64,000 nt of DNA, from assembly GCA_963682055.1 (NCBI GenBank), contig OY821749.1:29457631-29521630 (forward strand), given 5' to 3'. The stretch is from Primula veris (taxonomy: Eukaryota; Streptophyta; Magnoliopsida; Ericales; Primulaceae). The notes under the pieces were generated by a model, which made no database searches, had not been told where the DNA came from, and saw only the letters and a program-made list of their open reading frames with translations. A program made the position numbers and the translations under genes. The first letter of the stretch is position 1. Each line of letters opens with the position of its first letter. This document shows, piece after piece, positions 51,551-61,700 of the stretch.

Positions 51551-53570
51551 AATTTCTCTCTTTTGTTGGAAATTAATTTGATCCGTGTTATTGTTAATTA
51601 GGGTTTTGATATCTGTGTGTCGTTTTTTTAATTGATCGGTGATTTTGTTAATACGAGTATATATTTAGGTCAGTTGGTGTGGAAGTATCTATTTTATTAG
51701 GTCAGTTGCCCCTACGTTGATCTGTTTTATTAGGGTTTTAAAATTGGTTGTGTATGTGTATCATTAGTTATATTTTTAGGTGAGTTGAGGTGAAATCTCT
51801 ATTTTGCCCCTTTGTGCAGAGGCATAAGAGGTGAAATATATTTTTTGGTGGAAATTAATTAGATCTGTGTTATGCGTTAGTGTTAGGGTTTTGAAATTGG
51901 TTGTGTGTTTGTGTCGTTGTTTTAATTGATTAGTGATTATGTTCGTATGAGTATATTTGAAGTAAGTCGAGCTGAAATCTCTATTTTGTTGGAAAATAAT
52001 TAGATCTGTGTTTTTTGTTATTAGGATTTTGAAGTTGGCTGTGTGTTTGTGTCGTTGTTTTAATTGATTGGTGATTTTGTTCATGAGTGTATTTTTAGGT
52101 CAGTTGAGGTGAAAATTTATTTTTTGCCTCTACCTTGATCTGTTTTATTAGGGTGTTACTTTTTATATTAGTGGGTGTGATTAATTTAATTGATTAGTAC
52201 TGTTGTTCATATCTAGAGTTAGATGAGCGTAACTTTACATAAGTTGAGGTATATTTTTTGTTTCCGTGTATTGTTGGAAATGGTTCTGTGTGAATTAGTG
52301 TTTCAAGTTGGTTATTTGTTACTGTTGTTAATTTAATTGATTGGTTATGTTGTCCATATCTAGAGTTATATGAGTAAATTTGTACATCTAAGTTGAGGCG
52401 ATGTTTTATTTTCCTCTTTTTATATGTAAACAGTTGAAATTGAATCGTGTTATTTGTGTTTTAAATTTGGTTCCTTGTGAGTAGTGTTGTTTTTGATTGA
52501 TTGGCGAGGTTGTTCGTAACTAGAGTTAAATGAATGTTTTTTACGCAAGTGAAGGTGACATCTCTTATTTTTGTACCTGATTTGATCCGTGTAATGTTGG
52601 AATCGAATTGGTGTTAATAGGGTTTCAAGTTGGGTTTTTAATGAAACGAATCTCCCTTTTTTACCTAATTTGAGCTGTGTTTCCTGGAGAATTTGAGCTG
52701 TTTATTGTATTTAGGGGTCAAATTCAATTCATTGTGAATATAATTAGTTTAGTGATGTTGTTCATATTTAGAGTTAGATTAGTATTTTCAATTAAGTAGT
52801 TGTGGTGAAACCTCTCTTTTATGCCTACTTTCATCTGTGTATTTTGGGTACTTATGCGCATTGAAAACTTAACTGACTCTGTGATGATGTTCTATTGTTG
52901 GTTGAGTATATGCTTAGTTCCTTAGGAAATATGTGATGGAATATTTCTTTTGTGCCTACTTTATTCTCATTGGAAATGGGTCCGTGTTTTTAAGGTTTGA
53001 AGTTGAGTATACGAGATTTTAGGGTCCGTGTTTTGTGCCTACTTTATTCTCATTGGAAATGAGTACCATTTGTCTAGATTATACGGGTAGTTGATTTGTG
53101 ATTTATTTATCTAGAGTTGGATGCGTAAATATTTTGGTTAGTGGATGTCTAAGACTAATTCTACCTTGAAATTGGATTAGTATCGGTTGGGCATAATTGA
53201 ATTATTTAGTGATGTTCATACGTACAATCAGATGATTACATGCTTTAGATTTCCCTACTTTGATACGTGTATTGCTGGAATGGATCAGTATTGTTAGCAT
53301 CTCAAGTTTGTTTTATGCAAAATGTTAATGTATTATATCTAGTGATGCTATTCATATCTAAGGTTAGATGAGTTTGTGCCTTATAAAATATATCTTGTGG
53401 TCCTAAATAATTCTTTTATACTATTAAGTCTGTGTCATTAGAGTTTGCATTGGATTTACAGGCTTTCGTGCTGTTAACTATAGTGATATTTTTCATATCG
53501 ACAGCGTAAATGCTTGCATAACTTGAGGTGAAATATCTATTTACCCCTAATTTGATGGCTTTACTGTTCA
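51500..53570 (+). repeat. Long degenerate tandem array beginning at exon 2 of the ATP synthase gene
   Basis: About a dozen units of roughly 140 bp contain GTTGAGGTGAAATCTCTATTTT, TGATC.GTGTTA, TTAGGGTTTTGAA, TTAATTGATTGGTGAT and GTTCATATCTAGAGTTAGAT words. Clear starts are near 51777, 51830, 51968, 52103, 52242, 52390, 52549, 52803 and 53525. A copy of the exon 2 end, a 24-bp exact match to 51530-51553, recurs at 51814-51837. Inside the array, 52951-52978 is repeated at 53034-53061. Confidence 0.8.
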
Positions 53571-53981
53571 AATCCGACGTGTTTTTGTAGTTTTGAATGA
53601 TCTGTATTTTTACTAAGATGTGTGTACTTTTTAACTTTAAATTGATGTTAAAATTCAGTGATTCACGTTGCCGTTTGATTACGTTGGGCGTCATAAATTT
53701 AGTTCATCTAGTGGCATGTTTAATGCCGTCTATGGCACAGGTCTTTCTCTAAATTAGTTTAAATGGACTACAAGAAAATGAGTATTCGATTAATCGTTGA
53801 AAACTCTTAAAAGTGGATACTGCATTTTTTATGGCAAGTTGGTTGTGTTATATGATAGAGTCTGTTCTTGTGTGTTCTGCGTCATTTCTGTCTTTTGTTA
53901 TAAAATAGAGTTTGATCTCGTGTTTATGGTTCATAACTTTCGAGACTTTCAGATTATTTAGACTATCAATAGACAGGTGGA

Positions 53982-54145
53982 GGCTTTTGTTTTGACAGCC
54001 TGATTTTAAACATCTATATTGCATTCTTTTTTGATGGGGAAAGGAAATTATGTCATGACTAAGGGGCTTTTGGTTTGACAACCAGATTTAAAGATCTATA
54101 TTGCATTTTTTATGCGATGGGGAAAGGAAATTATTTCATGACCAG
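53982..54145 (+). repeat. Tandem duplication, 83-bp period
   Basis: Two copies, starting at 53982 and 54065, share GGCTTTTG.TTTGACA, ATCTATATTGCATT and GATGGGGAAAGGAAATTAT. They lie in the same putative intron or 3' region. Confidence 0.85.
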
Positions 54146-54791
54146 TCCATTCAGTGCTGTCGTCCTTTTCGTGTTTGTCTTATTGATTCTAAGATCATCT
54201 ATACTTAGGTGTTAGCATGTTGCAATGATTTTCTGATTGTTTGCCAATATATTTTTATCTTCCACTTGAACTCATTTAATTAACTTTTTTTTGGTTTCGT
54301 CAATCTGTGTAAATGGCCTAGGCTAATCATGGGACCATCTTTCAAAAAGGAGGTTAACACAATCATTATATAGGATTAATAAACTCATTTCTTTGTGTTT
54401 GATTATTTTACTTTTTATGAATGGATGTGGGAAGTTTACTATCGATCTTTCTCATAAACTATGATTATGGTATGCCGTGTATCGTGCTCTATGGCCGTGA
54501 AAACGTGGTTGTGGTGTTGCAATCTCAGGTAAAGTTTGAGCACCGCTCGATGTATAGTAAGTTTAATGCCAAATGTATGTATCACATGCTCATGTTATTG
54601 ATTGTTATTTTGAAGTTAATTTTGAGTCATCTGATTGGTGCATCTCTTCGGATGTTAAATATTTATGCAAACTGAACCGACCTATGCGGATCTCACATTG
54701 CTTCTTAGGATTCAAATGTTGTGTTTTGTATCTTAAATCTTAATGGATATTTGGGTCATAATTTTAACGACCAAGTCTTTCAATTGTGCAG

Positions 54792-55050
54792 GTGATGAGT
54801 TCCTGAATACTACCCCATTTGGCAACACGAAGTCGGCCTTGTAGTTGCTAATTGGAATAGAACGCCGCTTTTTTAAGATTTATTCTCGTGATAATAATGA
54901 CTTGAATGTTTCAAAATTTGAGCTTCGAACTGCGTGTATCTTGTTTTAAATTGAAGAACACAACTCCCTTTTAATGAAGTGGATTCCTTTTGAGTTAATT
55001 TAACTATTTTGTTTCTTCTGAAAGTCGAGCTTTTTGTGAATGCTTTTTGG
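54792..55050 (+). other. Putative 3' terminal exon / 3'UTR of the ATP synthase subunit gene
   Basis: The acceptor TTTCAATTGTGCAG (54778-54791) is strong, and GTGATGAG after it completes the same stop codon. The following ~200 bp (to about 54990) is less AT-extreme and resembles a 3'UTR. RNA evidence is absent. Confidence 0.45.
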
Positions 55051-56040
55051 TTTTATTTGGCTTTCCGTGGAAGGATGCAAGTGTTTTCTGAAATTATATA
55101 TTTTCATCTTTATATTCACTAGTGGCATAAGATATTAAACATGTATATCTTGATAGGTGCTTACACTACATGTGATGCTTGGTGTTTGTATACTCCATTT
55201 GTGACCAAGATGTGCAAATAGCTGGGTTTTTTTGTTTTCATTTTACAACTGAAAGACATGTTACTGATGTAGTGACGAATGCATTCTCTCTCTAGGTAGC
55301 TTTAGAAAGCCTCATGCATAGTCGGGGTACTGCTGGAATAATACGATCAAAGAAATAGAATCTGCATATTGTTTGCAATGTTACTCGGTTCTCTACGACT
55401 TGTTTGGAAAAATCTCTCTCATGTTACAAAGAGAGTACTTTTTCTAAACATAGACAACAGTGAATACATAGGAGTCTTTCTGATGGAGATAAATTATATA
55501 TGCAGTTTAATAAGACCGGGTTACTTTGAGTAAAAGTGATCATGGACAGCATACTGTGTCCGAACAACATGAACATGACGGTAACTCAAAATTTTGGATA
55601 AAAAGACACGACAAATAAGACGTCTACAAATAAACAGAGAGCCTGACTCATTGTAGTAGTTGGATTTAAATAATTAACTGTCAATTACAAAACTATGTGC
55701 AACTTTGACTTGCAAAAGTGTATCTAAATTGTCAAAATTGAAAATTTTAAAATTTTAATAAATAGTTTAAATGAACTACTACTTATGATAAACAAAATTG
55801 AAAAATGTTTTGCCGATTTAAATACGTGATTTCTAAAGTCAAAACTTGGATGTATTTTCGCAACAGACACTTATTTAAAAAAAATATACATAAAAAATTG
55901 CTTAAGAATTTTCATCGAAGGATCAAACGAATTGGGGACTAAATAGCAATCCATAAAAACTATGAAACCATATAGTATATAGTTACCCCTCGTATCATGT
56001 ATAAACCTATAGATACATATCATATATACGAGTTATATAT
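55051..56040. other. Intergenic with MITE remnant
   Basis: AT-rich spacer. The piece 55680-55760 (AAAACTATGTGCAACTTTGA, AAATTGTCAAAATTGAAAAT) matches the inner arm of the Stowaway-like element at 63241-63471 and is a decayed relative. No gene is seen. Confidence 0.5.
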
Positions 56041-56128
56041 TGGTCCCAAATCACAGTCACTGATCTCATTTGTTACTCTCAACAATCAAAACCCTAAACG
56101 ACGATTCTACCGATCCCCAAGCTGAAAG
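56041..56128 (+). other. Non-coding first exon (5'UTR) of OST4
   Basis: A likely leader ends at the donor GAAAG|GTAAAC (56128/56129). Its intron runs to TTTATTTCAG at 57768, directly before the ATG. The start of the exon is a guess. It contains the telo-box AAACCCTAA at 56089-56097, typical of plant translation and secretory housekeeping promoters or leaders. Confidence 0.55.
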
Positions 56129-57768
56129 GTAAACTCGACCCGTTCTTTAGTTTTTAATTGGAAAATTGAATTATCGCTTCTTATGATTTCGATCTAGGGT
56201 TTTTGTATGAATTGTGATGGATTTCTGATTTTTGTTTGATTTTTACATACCCTTTAATATGATTTTGATTATTCTAAGTTGTGGTGGAATTTTGGTTTTG
56301 ATTTAATTAATTAGAAAATTAGCGTATTATTTATGTTAATTGATTATACAAAAGTTAGTGACGAGATCTTTTAAGTCTGGCATAATTTTGTACCTTTAAT
56401 ACATATTTTATATGTTTATATATATTAATTGTAAAGATGAAGTCTTTATATGGGTTTATCACAACTGCGAGATCTGATCGGCTGATTGCGTTTACATTTG
56501 GTGTTGGTTTAGATTAAACTTATTACTTATTGTGGTGTGTTTATCGGAGTGCAGTCGAAGTTTGAAATATCTTTAATTATGACTTTTATGAAAATCTTTT
56601 AAGGGGTTGTTTGGTTACAGTTTTTAAGCCTATAAATTTGTTTTTCTTTTCTGCTTTAAGTTCCAACGTTCTACATTTTGTTTTCCATCTTGAAATACTA
56701 AGTTTTTTTTTAACTGAATAAGCTACAAGTTTCCATTCGGAAGCTGAATGAATCTAGTTTTTTGTCATCATTTTAATTTTTTAAGTTTGGAAGCCAAACA
56801 AGCCTAGATGAAACTTGTAGAGGGTAGATTCCATATTGTGGTTACAAATGTGACACTTTCCATAAAATCAAAGCTTTCGATATATTGTCCAACTGTTTTA
56901 CGCTTTCTTATTGGACTATTATTTGGTAACTCGAAGTACAAGTTATTCAAAGGCGGCAACTTTGGATTTCTCACTTTAGAAGGCAAAGACCTTTTTATGG
57001 TGGCAGCCTATCTTGGTAGTGATTTTTTTTTTTGATTGTGCGGTAGCCCGGTATTAATTTTGCATGTGAACTTCGAAATCTAAATTTCTCATCTCTCCTT
57101 TTTGTTTAGCTTTAGAATTTTCTTAATTTCTAGTGAGGTTTTGGTTTATCTTGGCATCTACTATACAAGGTTCACCAGCAAAATCTCCTTGCAGTTTTAT
57201 TGAAATGAGATAAAAAAAAACATCACATTTATTTGTCCTAATTCCTAAATCACTGGGATAAATTTTGATTAAAAATAAAAAGAAGAAGATGATTTTGATT
57301 TAGTAGAACACTGGTTTCGATTTTTAACTGCTGGGCCAGATACTTGGTTTTGCTGTAGTAGAGCGTTTGCTCCTCTGCTCTTCGTCAGTAATCAAATTAT
57401 AATAACAAGCTATTCAGTTTTTAATGAAGGTTTTGATTCAGATGGCAATGAAACTCTCCTATTTTCATGTCCCTTACTTAAGAAGCGGTTCACTAAAACA
57501 CACTCCATTAATCAGATTATGTTTACTTTTTGAGTGAATCTGTTCTATGAGAAGATGTTTAGCTGACTTTTATAGTTGTTTTTTGTATGTGAGAGTTAAG
57601 CTCTGAATTTCCGTTTCTTGGTTTCTTCTTAAGTCGACTTCCCTGTGTTAAACAACCAAATTTCTTGTGATGCGTTGCTTTTACTGTACTACTTTCAATT
57701 TTGCTTTGGGTGGTAATAATTTGCCTTCATGTCTCTCACTCTGGTATTCTTTTTTTGTTTTATTTCAG

Positions 57769-57882
57769 ATGATTGATGATCAGGACCTCGGCTTCTTTGC
57801 CAACTTCCTTGGCATTTTCATTTTTGTTTTGGTGATCGCATATCATTACGTGGTGGCTGATCCCAAATATGAAGGCAACTGA
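57769..57882 (+). CDS. OST4: Oligosaccharyltransferase subunit OST4, 37 aa
   Basis: Tiny membrane subunit of the endoplasmic-reticulum oligosaccharyltransferase, which transfers the glycan to Asn-X-Ser/Thr. The ORF is 37 residues, the plant family's usual size. It starts [15 protein letters not shown], has one hydrophobic helix (about 9-28) and a short cytosolic or lumenal tail ending DPKYEGN. The ATG is the first codon of the exon, immediately after a TTTCAG acceptor. The upstream in-frame Met at 57667 lies in the presumed intron and is rejected. OST4 stabilises STT3 with OST3/6 in yeast; this role is taken from the family. It is convergent with the 5-oxoprolinase gene, 0.9 kb away. Confidence 0.93.
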   Translation: MIDDQDLGFFANFLGIFIFVLVIAYHYVVADPKYEGN

Positions 57883-58793
57883 AGTGTGTTGTTTATTTTG
57901 AAAATGTCCTTGCAAGTGGCTTTATTGTCAGTTGAGATTTGTTAAGTAGCCTTTTTTATAGACAGATCGATTTTGGCGGTTGCTATAATATTTTCTGTTA
58001 GCAAAGACCTTAGTGAATGGCTGTTTCCATCTTATATAATAGACTTATCAATGAAATTTAAAGATTATGTTTTCTACTTTCGTATTTTAGTGAGATCTAT
58101 AACTTCAAGGTGCAATCTCTACTTTCTCATTTTTAACAAATGATGAAAAGCGGTTTGCACAAGGGAGAGATCGTTTAGCTGCAGATTGTGGATAGTGCTC
58201 CGTACATATAAACTTTACATTTGTAGGTTTTTGGCGAGAAAAAGATACAGAAAATTATTTGGTTGGTAATCGAGGTATACTTGCAAACAGAACGATTAAG
58301 CTGTTAGCAGCATCTGCAGCTAATTAAGCTCTTAATTTCATAGCTGTATTGACTATAATTTCATACTTGTGTTATCTTGTGTGCATCTATGGTCTTCAGT
58401 ATGGATTCTTTATTGAAAATGGAACGGAACTTGGAATTGGAAGCGGTGCCAAGCCAAATTCTCTAAGGTGCATAGTTATTTCTCCTGGAGATTATGTTAA
58501 TTAGCTTTTATTGAATGGCCGAGTCACTTGCACTGCGGACTTACCTGAATCATTTAGTTTAAATACAGTACAATTTAGGCGGACTGGATACTTTATATTT
58601 GAACACTTCTTTTTTAAAAAAAAAACAAGAAAGCGCCATGCCGTATAATAAAAGAACTTTGTCAACAAGATGGGAGGTATCAGCAATAGAAAACACGATG
58701 TATTTTATTTATTTATCAATTTGATATATTCAGTTATTCAATTACAAAGTACATGAATAAAAAAAGTTTATTATCAACACGAATACAAACAAT
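57883..58793. other. Convergent 3' flanks of OST4 and 5-oxoprolinase
   Basis: 3'UTR of OST4 on the left (TTATATAATAG and AATGAAATT near 58035-58060) and the untranslated end of 5-oxoprolinase on the right. No gene or clear repeat is seen between. Confidence 0.5.
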
Positions 58794-61700
58794 TTATAAG
58801 TCGGGAAGAAAGGACCAGCAAGCACCCCATCCACCACCGCCAGGTGTTAAAATCTGAAGAATTTCACCAGCCTGCACCTCGAATGTATTTTTACCACCCA
58901 CATAAACCCTTCTCCCATCCTTCGTTATAAGGTAATTTACCCCCTTCTTCCCATTTTCGCCACCTTTTAACCCTCTAGGTGAATGAACACGCCTCTCCGA
59001 AAGAATACTCACAACAATTGGGCGTTTAAATTCTATCTCCCTTATTAGCCCATCACCCCCTCTATGCACCCCTCTCCCTCCACTATTCTCTCTCAACCCA
59101 AACTTATGCAATAAAACCGGATATCTCTGCTCAAATATCTCAGGATCTGTCATACGTGTATTCGTCATATGACACTGGACTCCACTGGTACCGTCCCAAG
59201 TGGGCCCCGCACCACTTCCACCTCCAATAGTTTCATAATATCCGAATGTTTCATCACCAAACGTGAGATTATTCATACAACCCTGCAATTCATGCGTTAG
59301 AAATAATGAGTAGCGATATCAATAACCTAACTGTTTATAAATAAGATTTAAAAAAAAAACATTCAATGTGTCCAAGGAATCAACTACAAGAAAAAAAAAA
59401 CTCATAAGCCCTTTATAAATCGGTGGGCCTTTTAGAAATCGAAGGGTCCTTTAGAAATTGGTGGGCCCTTTATGAATAGCTTTTAAACATTGCGAATTCG
59501 TTTGCGATTTCCTGTTTGAGTAGTCATACTCAGATCCCAGTAACTTAATTTAATATTTACAATTTGACAATTTTAAACACGATTTTCGAGAAATTAAATA
59601 CTATTTCATGGTTTAAAATAAGAAAATTTACCTGAGAGCAAGCGCAGGCCTGGAAAGCAGTGAGAACGACATCTGTTATTCTTTGAGAAGTCAAAACATT
59701 ACCTCCCACTACAGCAGCCTTGTCGCTAGGAGACAGGAAAGATCCCTCTGGGATATGTATTTTCACCGGAGCCAAACACCCTTGATTTAACGGAATATCG
59801 ACATTCACCAAACAACGGAGACAATAAATAACAGCAGCTGCTGTCACCGCCTCAGGTGCATTCCAGTTACCATAAACCTCTGGACTCGTTCCCGAAAAAT
59901 CGAAAAAAGCTTCGCCCTTTTCTGAATCTATTGAAAGTTTTAAATGTATAACAGACCCGTCGTCCATATAATCTTCCTCTTCGATGGTTAGCATTTTCTC
60001 TCCAGATTCAAGTGAAACTTTAGCAGCTACTGATTTGAGCATTTCTCTAACGGCTTCTTCAGCGTTAGCCTGCACATGGGTCATATAAGCTTGTACTGTA
60101 TCTAATCCGTATTGCTCGATAAGCTCCTTTATGAGCGAAATCCCTCTTTGATTAGCTGCAACTTGGGCTCGTAAATCAGATAAATTATCCTCGATTCTAC
60201 GAGTACCCGGAACTTTATAACCAGATTCATTATCAGAATACGGAAATTTGAGAAGATTAACAATCCCTGTTTCTTGAAAAACACCCTTTTCGACTAATTT
60301 AAATGCTTTTATCGCCGCCCCTTCTTCCCAAATAAATTTAGAAAAAGGTGGCATGCTACCAGGTGTAATGCCACCTATTTCAGCATGATGCCCTCTACTC
60401 GCCACGAAGAAAACCAACTTTTTGTTATCGAAAACTGGCGTAACTACGGTTATATCAGGTAAATGGCTTCCACCAGAACAAGGATGGTTAGATACCAAAA
60501 CATCGCCTTCGTTTAAATTTGTACCCCAATATTCTATCTGCCAACGAACAGTACTAGACATAGCGCCCAAGTGGACAGGTACGTGTGGGGCATTCGCTAC
60601 TAGCCCTCCATCTGGACCAAATAAAGCGCACGAAAAATCTAACCGTTCTTTTATGTTAGTTGATATCGAGGTTCTTTGTAAGGTTCGTCCCATTTGTTCG
60701 GCTATACCCATAAATCTATTGTTAAATATCGAAAGTTGTACAACATCTGCAACTTTCTCAGAAACCTTTACCAGGCTTGTCACTGAATCGATTTCAATTT
60801 TAATATTTCTGTATTTGGTAATAACGGCTTTACAATTGGGTTCGACTATTACAGTACTATTACCATTCATGATAATTGCTGGTCCGGTTATGACATGACC
60901 GTATCCTAGATTATCAAGCTTGAATAAAGGGGTATCATGCCATTTATTCTCAAAATAAACCTTGTAGTTCTTTTCAAGTTTTATGGTACCTAAAGCAAGG
61001 CCTAATTCCCTTGGTTTCAGAATATTGGTAACTCCGATACCTCTGATTCTCACATCACAAATAACTATATTTCTATTTTGTAGCTTAAATCCATACTCTT
61101 GTTGAAAAAGCTCAACGAATCCCACGGCGTAATCTCTCTCTAAACCATTTTCGTTTATGATTTTCTTTACCATGATGGCAGTATCGGTCCCTTCGTATCT
61201 CAAATTCAAATAAGTTTCCAGGGTAACATTTCCCTCCCCAAACCCTTGCTGTTGCAACTTGGTTTTCACAATTTTCAATAAATTGGTTTCTCTTCGAAAA
61301 ACCTCTTCTAAAGAATCGGTGTTATAAACCGAAGAATACGGTTCTTGAGCCTCTTCAATAACATCCGCTAATCCCATCCCATAAGCACTTAAAATCCCAC
61401 AAAATCTATGAATCAGCACCTCTCTCATCCCCAGTGACCTCGCAATAGCACAAGCGTGCTGTGGGCCAGCGCCACCAAAGCAACCGAGAGCATGGTTTTT
61501 AGTCTCGTGCCCTTTCATTTCCGTTAATTGCCTAATTGGTCTACACATAGTTTCATTAGCAACGTTTACAAATCCTTGTGCAATTTCCTCTACTGACATA
61601 TCCTTAGCTAATAAATCCTGACTTTTTCGATAAATATTAATGCCTTTTGCTAGCTTTTCGAATTCTTTTCGAGTAGAGACTATATCTAAGGGTTGGTCTT

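Noticed and set aside
57667..57768. Upstream in-frame Met giving a 71-residue OST4
   Set aside because: The added residues lie in intron sequence before a TTTCAG acceptor, and the family length is 37.
60422..60898. 158-codon plus-strand ORF
   Set aside because: Antisense to the long 5-oxoprolinase exon; no independent support.
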